Shown here: positions 1 through 5,917 of the stretch, piece after piece
Layout: each line of letters begins with the position of its first letter
How positions within the stretch are numbered: position 1 is the stretch's first letter
NCBI GenBank assembly: GCA_002422065.1
Contig: DITO01000254.1
Coordinates: 1-11,962, forward strand
DNA length: 11,962 nt
Origin: Erysipelotrichaceae bacterium UBA6182
Lineage (GTDB): Bacteria > Bacillota_I > Bacilli_A > Erysipelotrichales > Erysipelotrichaceae
Direction: 5' to 3'
Notes under the pieces: generated by a model
What the model was told of the DNA's origin: nothing
What the model saw: only the letters and a program-made list of their open reading frames with translations
Databases searched by the model: none
Made by a program: the position numbers and the translations under genes

Positions 1-2708
1 GTAAGTGCTTTAGTTCCCTCATACATAAGATAGGTATAAGCAATACGATCACTTCGTCCAACACGACCACGTATTTGGTACAGTTGTGATAATCCAAATC
101 GATCAGCTTGATCTATAATCATCGTATTCGCATTAGGAATATCAATCCCTGTTTCAATGATGGTTGTACATACTAAAACATTCACTTCATTACGATTAAA
201 GCGAATCATAACATCTTCAATGTGTTCTTTATCCATTTGACCATGAGCCACTGAAAAAGTGGCATTAGGGCATAAACGTGCTAGATTAGCTGCTACACTA
301 TAGATTGTTTCAACTTGGTTGTGTAAATAGAATACTTGACCATGTCTTGATAGCTCTTTATCTATAATCTCTTTGATTAGTCCTATATTCTTTTTAACAA
401 CGTATGTTTGAATTGGCATTCTGTTTTTAGGAGGAGTATTAAGTTGTGATAACTGGCGAACTCCAATAAGTGACATTTGAAGTGTTCTTGGAATTGGTGT
501 AGCACTTAGTGATAATACATCAACTGCAAGTTTTAACTGCTTAATTCTTTCTTTGTGTTCAACTCCGAAACGTTGTTCTTCATCAATGATTAGAAGTCCT
601 AAATCTTTAAACTTTACGTCTTTAGATAATAATCGATGGGTTCCAATAAGGACATCAATACGATGATGAGATAAATCATCCAGTATTTTTTCTATTTCAG
701 TTGCTGTTACAAACCGATTGATCACTTTGATATTGATCGCAAAGTTTCTAAATCTGTTTACTAGTGTTTTCATGTGTTGAAAAGATAACACTGTAGTTGG
801 GCATAAGAATGCAACTTGTTTATGATCTTGAATTGCTTTAAAAGCTGCAATAGCTGCAACTTCTGTCTTACCGAATCCTACATCACCACATAACAAGCGA
901 TCCATGGGTTTAGCACTTTCCATGTCTTGTTTAATATCGATAACAGCTTGTTTTTGATCTTCTGTAAGTTCAAATTCAAAATCATTCTCGAAAAAGATTT
1001 GCTCATCACTATCTTGAGAAAATGCGTGTCCTATATCTTGTTCACGAAGTTGGTATAAACCGATTAAGTGTTGTGCAATATCACTAACGTTTTGTTTGAC
1101 TTTATCTTTGGTTTTCTTCCATTCAGATGAGCCTAGTTTATTGATCTTTGGTCTTATCCCATCCATCGCAATGAATTTTCTAATGAGTTGGAATTGTTCA
1201 ATTGGAATGTTTAATCCACTTTCATCGCGATATTCAATATAAATAAAGTCTTTATGATATCCAAAAACATCTTTAGTGACAATACCACGATAGATTCCAA
1301 TTCCATGGTGTTGATGAACTACATAGTCTCCATCATTGAGTTCCTCAATGGCTTTGATGGTTTCAGCTTCTTTAAAACGATTAATATATCGGCCTGTTAC
1401 GGGAGATATGTTAAAGAGTTCTTTAGAACTTACCCATACAACATTATTTGATTCAAAGACTACTCCTTCTTTGAGTTGAATAGGATTAAACGTGATTGCT
1501 TTAAACTCAAAATGATGTTCTTGAATAAGTGATTGAATAACTTCTTCATAATGATTCTCAACCATAAACACAATTTCATGATTTGGATACATTTTGGATA
1601 AGGTACTTAAACGATGTTCAAGAATTCCTTGCCCAATATCTAATGTGTGGATACCGATATAAATTGAAGAACTTGTTTCAAACTCTTTAAAACAATGTAG
1701 TTGAGTCTTTCTTTCTAGATCAATGTAATCAAGTAAAATATCATGGCGCGATATCCATTCATCTTGTTGTTCTTTTTCAATTAGAAACTCAGCATTTTCA
1801 TGAATGTTCTTTTGAATGTTTTCTATGACTTGCTCATACGGGGATACAATAACATGTTGATCTTTAAACATGTCCACAAGCGAAGTATTAGGAACCACTA
1901 GCGCAAATAATGGGTAATCTTTAGGTTTAAACCCATATTCCTTCACTTCTTCAACCCATGCTTTCATGGTTTTGAATGTCTTTAGTGACATTGAAGTTGT
2001 ATTTATTAATCGATCTAGTGTTTTCCAATCATGTTCTGTCATAATGGTTTCACTAGCAAAATAGATATCTACTGATTTAATATGCTCGATAGTTTTTTGA
2101 GAATGTAAGTCAAAAAGACGGATTGAATCAATGGTATCTCCAAAGAACTCAATTCGAACAGGATGATCTTGGTTTAGGTCATAGAAATCAATGATATATC
2201 CACGTCTTGCATAAGTAAGTGGTTGATCTACACGAATTGTTTTCGTATACCCAACACGTATTAGATGCGTTTCTAGCGTTAACATTGAATAGTCTTGGTT
2301 CAGTGATAAACTTAACACACTGCTTTTTAGTATTGTTTTATCAGGAATCTTACGTGTTACAGCTCCAACGTGGGAGACAACCATGATTGTATCGTTTTGA
2401 AGTACTTTTATGAGTGTCTTTATCTTTTCACTTTGATTTTGAAATGACATTGCAATTTCTTCAACACGTAAAGAATCTTCTTGGCTGTAGAGTACGACGT
2501 CCTCGTTGAGAAAGATTTGTAATCGTTCATAAAGTAGTTGTGCTTGGTATAAATTAGGCTTAATGATGAGCATTGGTCTAGGATGTTTAATAAATGAGTC
2601 AATAAGCATCATAGCTTCTTGAGTTAAGTTTAAATGCGAAAAGACTTCTTGTCGTTGAAGAAGTTGTTTTTCTAAAGGTAATGTAAGTCGACTAAATAAT
2701 GATTTCAT
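1..2708 (-). CDS. mfd: Transcription-repair coupling factor Mfd, C-terminus beyond window
   Basis: Mfd is an ATP-driven DNA translocase that pushes stalled RNA polymerase off lesions and recruits UvrA. The minus-strand frame is open from an ATG at 2708-2706 to the window edge, giving 902 complete codons; the family is about 1150 residues, so the last ~250 (end of the translocation module and the C-terminal D7 domain) are missing. The N-terminal third is UvrB-like (IEFFGDTIDSIR near residue 190). A CarD-like RNA-polymerase-interaction domain follows at about 458-515 (starting near GDYVVHQHHGIGIY). All main helicase motifs are present: Walker A GDVGFGKT 608-615, DEEQ box 709-712, LSATPIPR 734-741 and motif VI QIRGRVGR 878-885. 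Its ATG overlaps the pth TGA as ATGA and has no convincing Shine-Dalgarno, so translation is probably coupled to pth. Product assignment is secure. Confidence 0.96.
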   Translation of the reverse strand, partial: MKSLFSRLTLPLEKQLLQRQEVFSHLNLTQEAMMLIDSFIKHPRPMLIIKPNLYQAQLLYERLQIFLNEDVVLYSQEDSLRVEEIAMSFQNQSEKIKTLIKVLQNDTIMVVSHVGAVTRKIPDKTILKSSVLSLSLNQDYSMLTLETHLIRVGYTKTIRVDQPLTYARRGYIIDFYDLNQDHPVRIEFFGDTIDSIRLFDLHSQKTIEHIKSVDIYFASETIMTEHDWKTLDRLINTTSMSLKTFKTMKAWVEEVKEYGFKPKDYPLFALVVPNTSLVDMFKDQHVIVSPYEQVIENIQKNIHENAEFLIEKEQQDEWISRHDILLDYIDLERKTQLHCFKEFETSSSIYIGIHTLDIGQGILEHRLSTLSKMYPNHEIVFMVENHYEEVIQSLIQEHHFEFKAITFNPIQLKEGVVFESNNVVWVSSKELFNISPVTGRYINRFKEAETIKAIEELNDGDYVVHQHHGIGIYRGIVTKDVFGYHKDFIYIEYRDESGLNIPIEQFQLIRKFIAMDGIRPKINKLGSSEWKKTKDKVKQNVSDIAQHLIGLYQLREQDIGHAFSQDSDEQIFFENDFEFELTEDQKQAVIDIKQDMESAKPMDRLLCGDVGFGKTEVAAIAAFKAIQDHKQVAFLCPTTVLSFQHMKTLVNRFRNFAINIKVINRFVTATEIEKILDDLSHHRIDVLIGTHRLLSKDVKFKDLGLLIIDEEQRFGVEHKERIKQLKLAVDVLSLSATPIPRTLQMSLIGVRQLSQLNTPPKNRMPIQTYVVKKNIGLIKEIIDKELSRHGQVFYLHNQVETIYSVAANLARLCPNATFSVAHGQMDKEHIEDVMIRFNRNEVNVLVCTTIIETGIDIPNANTMIIDQADRFGLSQLYQIRGRVGRSDRIAYTYLMYEGTKAL

Positions 2709-3271
2709 CGTTTATTGTAAAGGTTCATTGCGGTAACAAAGTCTTTCTTAACCGCCATTAAAGCTGCTTCTTTAGCTTGAATAATTCCTGTCTTAACGGT
2801 TTCAATGTGTTCTTGTTCGAACTTTCCTAAGACATAATCTGCGGTTTCAATGAGTGGGTTCTTTCCAATACCAAAGCGAATTCGTGGTATATCTTGAGTT
2901 GAAAATAACTGGATGATATTGTTTAGTCCTTTTTGTCCCCCTGAACTACCACTTTCACGAAGTCTTATTTTTCCAACCGGTAAGTCGAGATCATCACAAA
3001 TAACAATAATTTCAGAAGGTAGAATCTTAAAATAGGATGCTATAGCATAGACTGCTTCTCCAGAGAGATTCATGTATGTTTGTGGTTTAACAAGATATAA
3101 CTGGTTTCCTTCATACGTAACCTGAGCATAACTTGCTTTAAACTTATCTTGAGTGACTTTTACTTCACATGATTTAAAAATTTCATCAATGACTAAAAAA
3201 CCAATGTTATGGCGTGTTGTTTCGTATTTTTTTCCTGGGTTTCCTAACCCAACAATCATTTTAATCGGCAT
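2705..3271 (-). CDS. pth: Peptidyl-tRNA hydrolase
   Basis: Cytoplasmic enzyme that cleaves the ester bond of peptidyl-tRNA dropped from ribosomes, recycling tRNA. The 188 residues are the usual bacterial length. GLGNPG at 8-13 (Asn11), TRHNIGF with catalytic His21, KPQTYMNLSG 62-71 and DDLDLP 93-98 with the catalytic Asp are all in place. The loop that reads GGHNG in well-studied homologues is GGQKG here (111-115), so the position of E. coli Asn114 is Lys. The start at 3271 follows an AAGGAG 14 nt upstream, a long spacer; Met5 would be even further away, and stop codons close the frame upstream. A jag terminator precedes the gene, and its TGA stop overlaps the mfd ATG, so pth and mfd form one coupled unit. 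This TGA is one sign of the standard code. Confidence 0.96.
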   Translation of the reverse strand: MPIKMIVGLGNPGKKYETTRHNIGFLVIDEIFKSCEVKVTQDKFKASYAQVTYEGNQLYLVKPQTYMNLSGEAVYAIASYFKILPSEIIVICDDLDLPVGKIRLRESGSSGGQKGLNNIIQLFSTQDIPRIRFGIGKNPLIETADYVLGKFEQEHIETVKTGIIQAKEAALMAVKKDFVTAMNLYNKR

Positions 3272-3277
3272 GGTTTA

Positions 3278-3283
3278 ATTATA
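3278..3283 (-). promoter_or_regulatory. Possible -10 element for pth-mfd
   Basis: A perfect TATAAT lies on the minus strand between the jag terminator and the pth ATG. Transcription would start at or next to the pth start codon, giving an almost leaderless mRNA that would leave out the AAGGAG. No good -35 is seen at 16-18 bp (only a T-run that belongs to the terminator). It is either a weak promoter or chance in AT-rich DNA; pth-mfd may instead depend on readthrough from jag. Confidence 0.25.
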
Positions 3284-3300
3284 CACTCCTTAATGTGAAT

Positions 3301-3326
3301 AAAAAACTTCCCTGATTAGGAAAGTT
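3301..3326 (-). terminator. Intrinsic terminator after jag
   Basis: Read on the minus strand, AACTTTCC, loop TAATCA, then GGGAAGTT form an 8-bp stem (one T-G pair) that runs into a T tract (TTTTTT including the last stem bases). The left arm overlaps the jag TAA stop codon. It should end the rpmH-rnpA-yidC-jag transcript 30 bp before pth. Confidence 0.8.
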
Positions 3327-3942
3327 AGTTTTTGTTTTTATCAAACACAATCTTGAGTCGACGTTTTTGACCATCGCCTTCACTTTCAGTTTTGATGTTT
3401 TTAACTTTTTGAAGTTCTTGGTGAATCACTTTACGCTCATCATTTGGCATTGGATCAAGGATTGCTGTAATTCGTGTACGTGCTACTTGTTTTGCAATAC
3501 GAGCAGCCATTAAACGTACTTTCTCATATCGATCAACTTTGTAGTTGTTAATGTCTACATTAATGATGAAACGACGTTTAAATTCTGAACTTGTTGATGA
3601 TCTAACCACACTTACTAGTGATTGTAGAGTTTGACCTGCTTTTCCTATTAAAATTGCATTATTTGATGCGTTAATGAGAACTTTAAATACTTCTCCTTGG
3701 CGATCAACACTGATTTCTGCTTCTGAATCGAAATGAGAGAAGAATTTACCTAAGTAAGTTTGGATAAACAGGGATACATCATTGAGAGCATAGGCTTCAA
3801 GTGTTAATTCAGCACCAAAACCCAAAATTCCTTTTTTCTCTTCAATAACATAATACGTTAATTCAGAAACTTCTACCTGTTTGTCTTTGGCAGCGTGTGC
3901 TAATGCATCATTTAGGTTTTTACCTGAGTAACGTTTGATCAT
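3325..3942 (-). CDS. jag: Jag/KhpB-type RNA-binding protein (Jag_N, KH, R3H)
   Basis: RNA-binding protein of the Jag (SpoIIIJ-associated, KhpB/EloR) family; in related Gram-positives it works with KhpA and affects cell elongation and division. The 205 residues show three parts: a Jag_N domain at 1-52 ending in the typical KKGILGFG (36-43), a KH domain whose GxxG loop is GKAG at 100-103, and a C-terminal R3H domain with the Arg-x3-His motif at Arg170 and His174. The start ATG (3942) lies 2 nt after the yidC stop, and its GGAG lies inside the last yidC codons, 7 nt from the ATG, so the two genes are tightly coupled. This yidC-jag pairing is widespread in Firmicutes. The usual next genes mnmE-mnmG are absent; a terminator follows. 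Confidence 0.94.
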   Translation of the reverse strand: MIKRYSGKNLNDALAHAAKDKQVEVSELTYYVIEEKKGILGFGAELTLEAYALNDVSLFIQTYLGKFFSHFDSEAEISVDRQGEVFKVLINASNNAILIGKAGQTLQSLVSVVRSSTSSEFKRRFIINVDINNYKVDRYEKVRLMAARIAKQVARTRITAILDPMPNDERKVIHQELQKVKNIKTESEGDGQKRRLKIVFDKNKN

Positions 3943-3944
3943 AC

Positions 3945-4814
3945 TTATACTCCTACGACAGGTTTGTCGATGTAGTTAACTTGAATAAATAATGTTTGTG
4001 CAACTTGTGCAGCACTACTTACTAACCAATACAATGACATCGCTGTTGGCCAGTTAATTGAAATAAACATAATGAATACGAACATCCCAATCATCATACC
4101 TTGTTGGCTATTAGCTGGTGCTTTTTTACCATTCTTAATCGCTGATTTCTTAGCTAGATATGACGGTAATAGCATTGATCCTAATTGGAACAATCCCATG
4201 AGTAAATAAATGATTAAGTATAAGAATTGTCCACCTAAGATTCCGGCTAATGGCGTTACATTTAATTCTGCACCTAATAATACTCCATTAAGGACAGCTT
4301 CTGATCGTTGTACTGCTTGCCACATAGCGATAATAACAGGGAATTGGATGAAAGCAACCAAAATCGTTCCAAAAGGATTAATTTTATGTTTAGTGTATAG
4401 AGCTTGCATCTCTTGAGCTTGCTTCATACGTGACTGTTCGTCTTTTTTTCCTTCGTATTTCTTTTGGATAGCTGTCATGTCTGGTTGTAACACTTGCATC
4501 TTTTGTGATGCAACAGTTGACTTCACTGTAAATCCAAAAGTTAGAAGCTTGATTGCTACAGTTGCGACTACAATAGCTAACGCAACACCAATAACAGGTG
4601 TCAAAAAGTTAATGACTTGTGCTAATGGGAAAACAAAGAATGCTGAGAACCAACTTTCGTCTGCAAGAATCTGAGAAAGTTGAGTTGTTGTGCTGATGAT
4701 TTTGTCTGGAAGTACGTTTCCATTACTATCAATAACACGAGTACATCCAGAAATGAATGCAAGTAACCCTGCACTCATAATGAGTTTAGGTCTATTTTTT
4801 AGCCAGTTATACAT
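3945..4814 (-). CDS. yidC: Membrane protein insertase YidC/OxaA (SpoIIIJ type)
   Basis: Integral membrane insertase/chaperone that works alone or with SecYEG. The protein has 289 residues, normal for the Gram-positive class lacking the large periplasmic domain. It starts with a lipoprotein signal: positive charges, a hydrophobic core and lipobox ISGC with the modified Cys24. Hydrophobic segments follow at about 74-97, 148-168, 187-215 and 238-280. The cytoplasmic hairpin after the first segment (QKMQVLQPDMTAIQKKY) is characteristic. The cavity positive charge, Arg in Bacillus YidC proteins (context IRLL), is Lys89 here (IKLL). AAGGAG sits 10 nt before the ATG. It lies 29 nt after rnpA and 2 nt before jag in one transcription unit. 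Only this copy is visible; whether a second paralogue exists elsewhere is unknown. Confidence 0.96.
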   Translation of the reverse strand: MYNWLKNRPKLIMSAGLLAFISGCTRVIDSNGNVLPDKIISTTTQLSQILADESWFSAFFVFPLAQVINFLTPVIGVALAIVVATVAIKLLTFGFTVKSTVASQKMQVLQPDMTAIQKKYEGKKDEQSRMKQAQEMQALYTKHKINPFGTILVAFIQFPVIIAMWQAVQRSEAVLNGVLLGAELNVTPLAGILGGQFLYLIIYLLMGLFQLGSMLLPSYLAKKSAIKNGKKAPANSQQGMMIGMFVFIMFISINWPTAMSLYWLVSSAAQVAQTLFIQVNYIDKPVVGV

Positions 4815-4843
4815 TTATATATTTCTCCTTGGTGGTCGTCACC

Positions 4844-5170
4844 TTATAGTTTAACTTTATTCATTAGCTTTTCCAACAATTTTATGTTAACTTCATAGGT
4901 ATTTGTTAGATAACCTTGTCTAATCATTAATATTGCATCGTAATTTAGTTCTTCATTAAATAGATCCTGTAACATCATACGAACTTGGCGTTTTACTTTG
5001 TTACGTTCTACAGCAGAACCTAGTTTCTTACTTACACTAATACCAATTCGGGAACATTCTTTTTTCTTTTTCTTAAAATAAACAACAAATGATCCATTAG
5101 CGACATATCGTTTATGTTGTAAAATGGATTGAAATTCAATATTTGAAGTTATTCTTCGTTCCTTTTTCAT
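4844..5170 (-). CDS. rnpA: Ribonuclease P protein component
   Basis: Protein subunit of RNase P, which supports the catalytic RNA in maturing tRNA 5' ends. The 108 residues match the family length. The RNR signature is present (ERNKVKRQVR, 55-64), as are the N-terminal KKERRI and EFQ motifs and a central lysine run KKKKK (33-37). The start at 5170 is fixed: an in-frame TAA lies 4-6 nt upstream of the ATG. No Shine-Dalgarno is recognisable before it, because the space is taken up by the T tract of the rpmH terminator (5180-5205). Weak translation plus partial termination fits the low amount of RnpA needed relative to L34. yidC follows after 29 nt. Confidence 0.96.
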   Translation of the reverse strand: MKKERRITSNIEFQSILQHKRYVANGSFVVYFKKKKKECSRIGISVSKKLGSAVERNKVKRQVRMMLQDLFNEELNYDAILMIRQGYLTNTYEVNIKLLEKLMNKVKL

Positions 5171-5179
5171 TGTTTATCT

Positions 5180-5205
5180 AAAAAAAGTCACCCTTTTGAG
5201 GTGAC
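5180..5205 (-). terminator. Terminator/attenuator between rpmH and rnpA
   Basis: On the minus strand GTCACC, a 7-nt loop and GGTGAC form a 6-bp stem followed by seven T residues. It begins 6 nt after the rpmH stop and ends 9 nt before the rnpA ATG. No separate promoter for rnpA is seen, so it probably terminates only part of the transcripts and lowers rnpA-yidC-jag expression relative to rpmH. Confidence 0.85.
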
Positions 5206-5211
5206 TCGTTT

Positions 5212-5346
5212 TTACGCCGACAAGACCGCTCTGCCTTTAGCACGACGACGGGCTAATACGTTACGACCGCCTACTGTCTTCATACGTGCTCTAAAACCGT
5301 GGACCTTTTGGTGTTTTCTTTTGCTCGGTTGATATGTTCTTTTCAT
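5212..5346 (-). CDS. rpmH: 50S ribosomal protein L34
   Basis: Small, very basic protein of the large ribosomal subunit. The frame encodes 44 residues beginning MKRTYQPSKRKH, containing HGFRARM and ending in LARRRAKGRAVLSA, the full family signature at full length. The ATG at 5346-5344 has a strong GGAGG 8 nt upstream, and the stop is TAA at 5214-5212. It is the first gene of the left arm, has its own promoter at 5394-5422 within the origin region, and ends at an intrinsic terminator. The rpmH-rnpA-yidC-jag order beside dnaA is conserved in many bacteria. Confidence 0.98.
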   Translation of the reverse strand: MKRTYQPSKRKHQKVHGFRARMKTVGGRNVLARRRAKGRAVLSA

Positions 5347-5393
5347 GAGAGCCACCTCCACTTTCTTGGTACAATATAATCAATTGCTTTAAT

Positions 5394-5422
5394 ATCATAC
5401 ATAAAACATGAACATAAGTCAA
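5394..5422 (-). promoter_or_regulatory. Sigma-A-type promoter of rpmH
   Basis: On the minus strand TTGACT (5422-5417) is followed after exactly 17 bp by TATGAT (5399-5394), five of six matches to each consensus hexamer. Transcription would start about 40 nt before the rpmH ATG. It is the only convincing promoter for the left operon. Confidence 0.8.
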
Positions 5423-5483
5423 ACACACATCTCAAAATCACTTAATTTCAAGTAATTCATCTTAAATATGAAAGTTTTCAACA

Positions 5484-5549
5484 ATTTTCATTACAATTAT
5501 GTCAAAAATATGTGTTTTTTAAATTTTTGCTATATTTAAGTAATCAAAT
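5484..5549. other. Candidate AT-rich DNA unwinding element, upstream site
   Basis: This stretch is about 85% A+T by my count, has no DnaA box, and directly abuts the leftmost exact box at 5550-5558. On the minus strand the box TTTTCCACA points into it and is followed by ATTTGATTACTTAAATATA. That is the geometry expected for an origin-unwinding site, but AT richness alone is weak evidence. Confidence 0.4.
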
Positions 5550-5558
5550 TGTGGAAAA
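5550..5558 (-). promoter_or_regulatory. DnaA box 1 (exact)
   Basis: TGTGGAAAA on the plus strand, TTTTCCACA on the minus strand, followed by CT. It is the box furthest from dnaA and borders the AT-rich stretch to its left. Confidence 0.85.
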
Positions 5559-5576
5559 CTTAATGGATTTCACCAG

Positions 5577-5609
5577 TTTTACACAGTTCTAACACCCTGT
5601 TATTCCACA
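5577..5609 (+). promoter_or_regulatory. Two degenerate DnaA boxes in opposite orientation
   Basis: TTTTACACA (5577-5585) and TATTCCACA (5601-5609) each differ by one base from TTTTCCACA and face the other way from the six exact boxes. The second forms a 7-bp inverted pair (TTCCACA/TGTGGAA, 12-nt spacing) with the exact box at 5622. They could be lower-affinity DnaA sites. Confidence 0.5.
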
Positions 5610-5621
5610 GAATGTTGAATG

Positions 5622-5630
5622 TGTGGAAAA
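5622..5630 (-). promoter_or_regulatory. DnaA box 2 (exact)
   Basis: TGTGGAAAA followed by CT, in the same orientation as the other exact boxes. It is the right arm of an inverted pair with the degenerate box at 5601-5609. Confidence 0.85.
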
Positions 5631-5710
5631 CTCTATTTAAACGTATAAACAGAGAGTTTATTTACACTTTTTGATATTGATAATTTTCAATGTAAATTTA
5701 TACATTAACA

Positions 5711-5719
5711 ATTTCCACA
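5711..5719 (+). promoter_or_regulatory. Degenerate DnaA box
   Basis: ATTTCCACA differs from TTTTCCACA only at the first base and faces opposite to the exact boxes. It lies in the otherwise box-free AT-rich stretch 5631-5769. Confidence 0.45.
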
Positions 5720-5769
5720 ATTCTTTTCTAAACATTCACAACTTTGTGTAGTTTCAAACATTCTAAATT

Positions 5770-5788
5770 TGTGGAAAACTGTGGAAAA
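5770..5788 (-). promoter_or_regulatory. Tandem DnaA boxes 3 and 4 (exact), 10-bp spacing
   Basis: Two TGTGGAAAA copies start at 5770 and 5780, so the centres are exactly 10 bp apart, about one helical turn, in the same orientation with one base between them. Two DnaA molecules would sit side by side on one face of the helix, a geometry suited to cooperative binding or nucleation of a filament. Confidence 0.85.
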
Positions 5789-5832
5789 CTATCAAATTTC
5801 CCTAAAAATACCATGATTTCCCAAACTTTAGC

Positions 5833-5841
5833 TGTGGAAAA
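5833..5841 (-). promoter_or_regulatory. DnaA box 5 (exact)
   Basis: TGTGGAAAA followed by CT, 30 bp (about three helical turns) from the next box at 5863 and just upstream of the dnaA promoter. Confidence 0.85.
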
Positions 5842-5862
5842 CTTTTTAGATGCAATATTCGT

Positions 5863-5871
5863 TGTGGAAAA
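5863..5871 (-). promoter_or_regulatory. DnaA box 6 (exact), overlapping the dnaA -35 region
   Basis: TGTGGAAAA followed by CT lies where the -35 contact of the dnaA promoter would be, about 15 bp upstream of the -10 hexamer. DnaA bound here should compete with RNA polymerase, so it is the likely site of dnaA autoregulation. Confidence 0.8.
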
Positions 5872-5883
5872 CTCTAAAAGTTT

Positions 5884-5892
5884 TGTTAAAAT
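5884..5892 (+). promoter_or_regulatory. Extended -10 promoter of dnaA
   Basis: TGTTAAAAT matches the extended -10 pattern TGnTAtAAT. A TTGTGG at 5862-5867 could act as a poor -35, but its 19-bp spacing is long, so the extended -10 probably carries the promoter. Transcription would start near 5899, leaving a short leader that holds the GAGGAG ribosome site 5 nt before the dnaA ATG. Confidence 0.65.
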
Positions 5893-5917
5893 GTATTTAC
5901 AAATCTGAGGAGTATCT

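Larger units (their letters stand above)
5347..5917. other. Replication origin oriC (upstream part), dnaA-rpmH intergenic region
   Basis: This 571-bp non-coding stretch separates diverging gene sets and lies directly upstream of dnaA. It is strongly AT-rich and contains six exact TGTGGAAAA DnaA boxes, at least three degenerate boxes in the opposite orientation (5577, 5601, 5711), the rpmH promoter at its left end and the dnaA promoter at its right end. Small inverted repeats occur at 5645-5661 (ATAAAC/GTTTAT) and 5689-5706 (AATGTA/TACATT). No convincing coding frame is seen. Origin function is inferred from box density, the flanking dnaA and dnaN genes and gene divergence. Confidence 0.93.

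Noticed and set aside
1254..1451. Plus-strand short frames inside mfd, yidC and gyrB shadows
   Set aside because: They lie antisense or out of frame within strongly conserved genes and show no protein family signature.
2705..2707. Possible reassignment of UGA to Trp as in Mollicutes
   Set aside because: UGA ends pth and yaaA at family-typical lengths with coupled downstream starts, and Trp codons in DnaA, YidC, GyrB and Mfd are UGG.
4831..4843. Small GGTG/CACC inverted repeat between rnpA and yidC
   Set aside because: Only 4 bp of stem with no T tract; too weak to call a terminator or operator.
5641..5710. Inverted repeats ATAAAC/GTTTAT and AATGTA/TACATT as possible regulator operators
   Set aside because: Short, AT-only repeats of this kind are expected by chance in DNA this AT-rich; kept only as a note under the origin entry.
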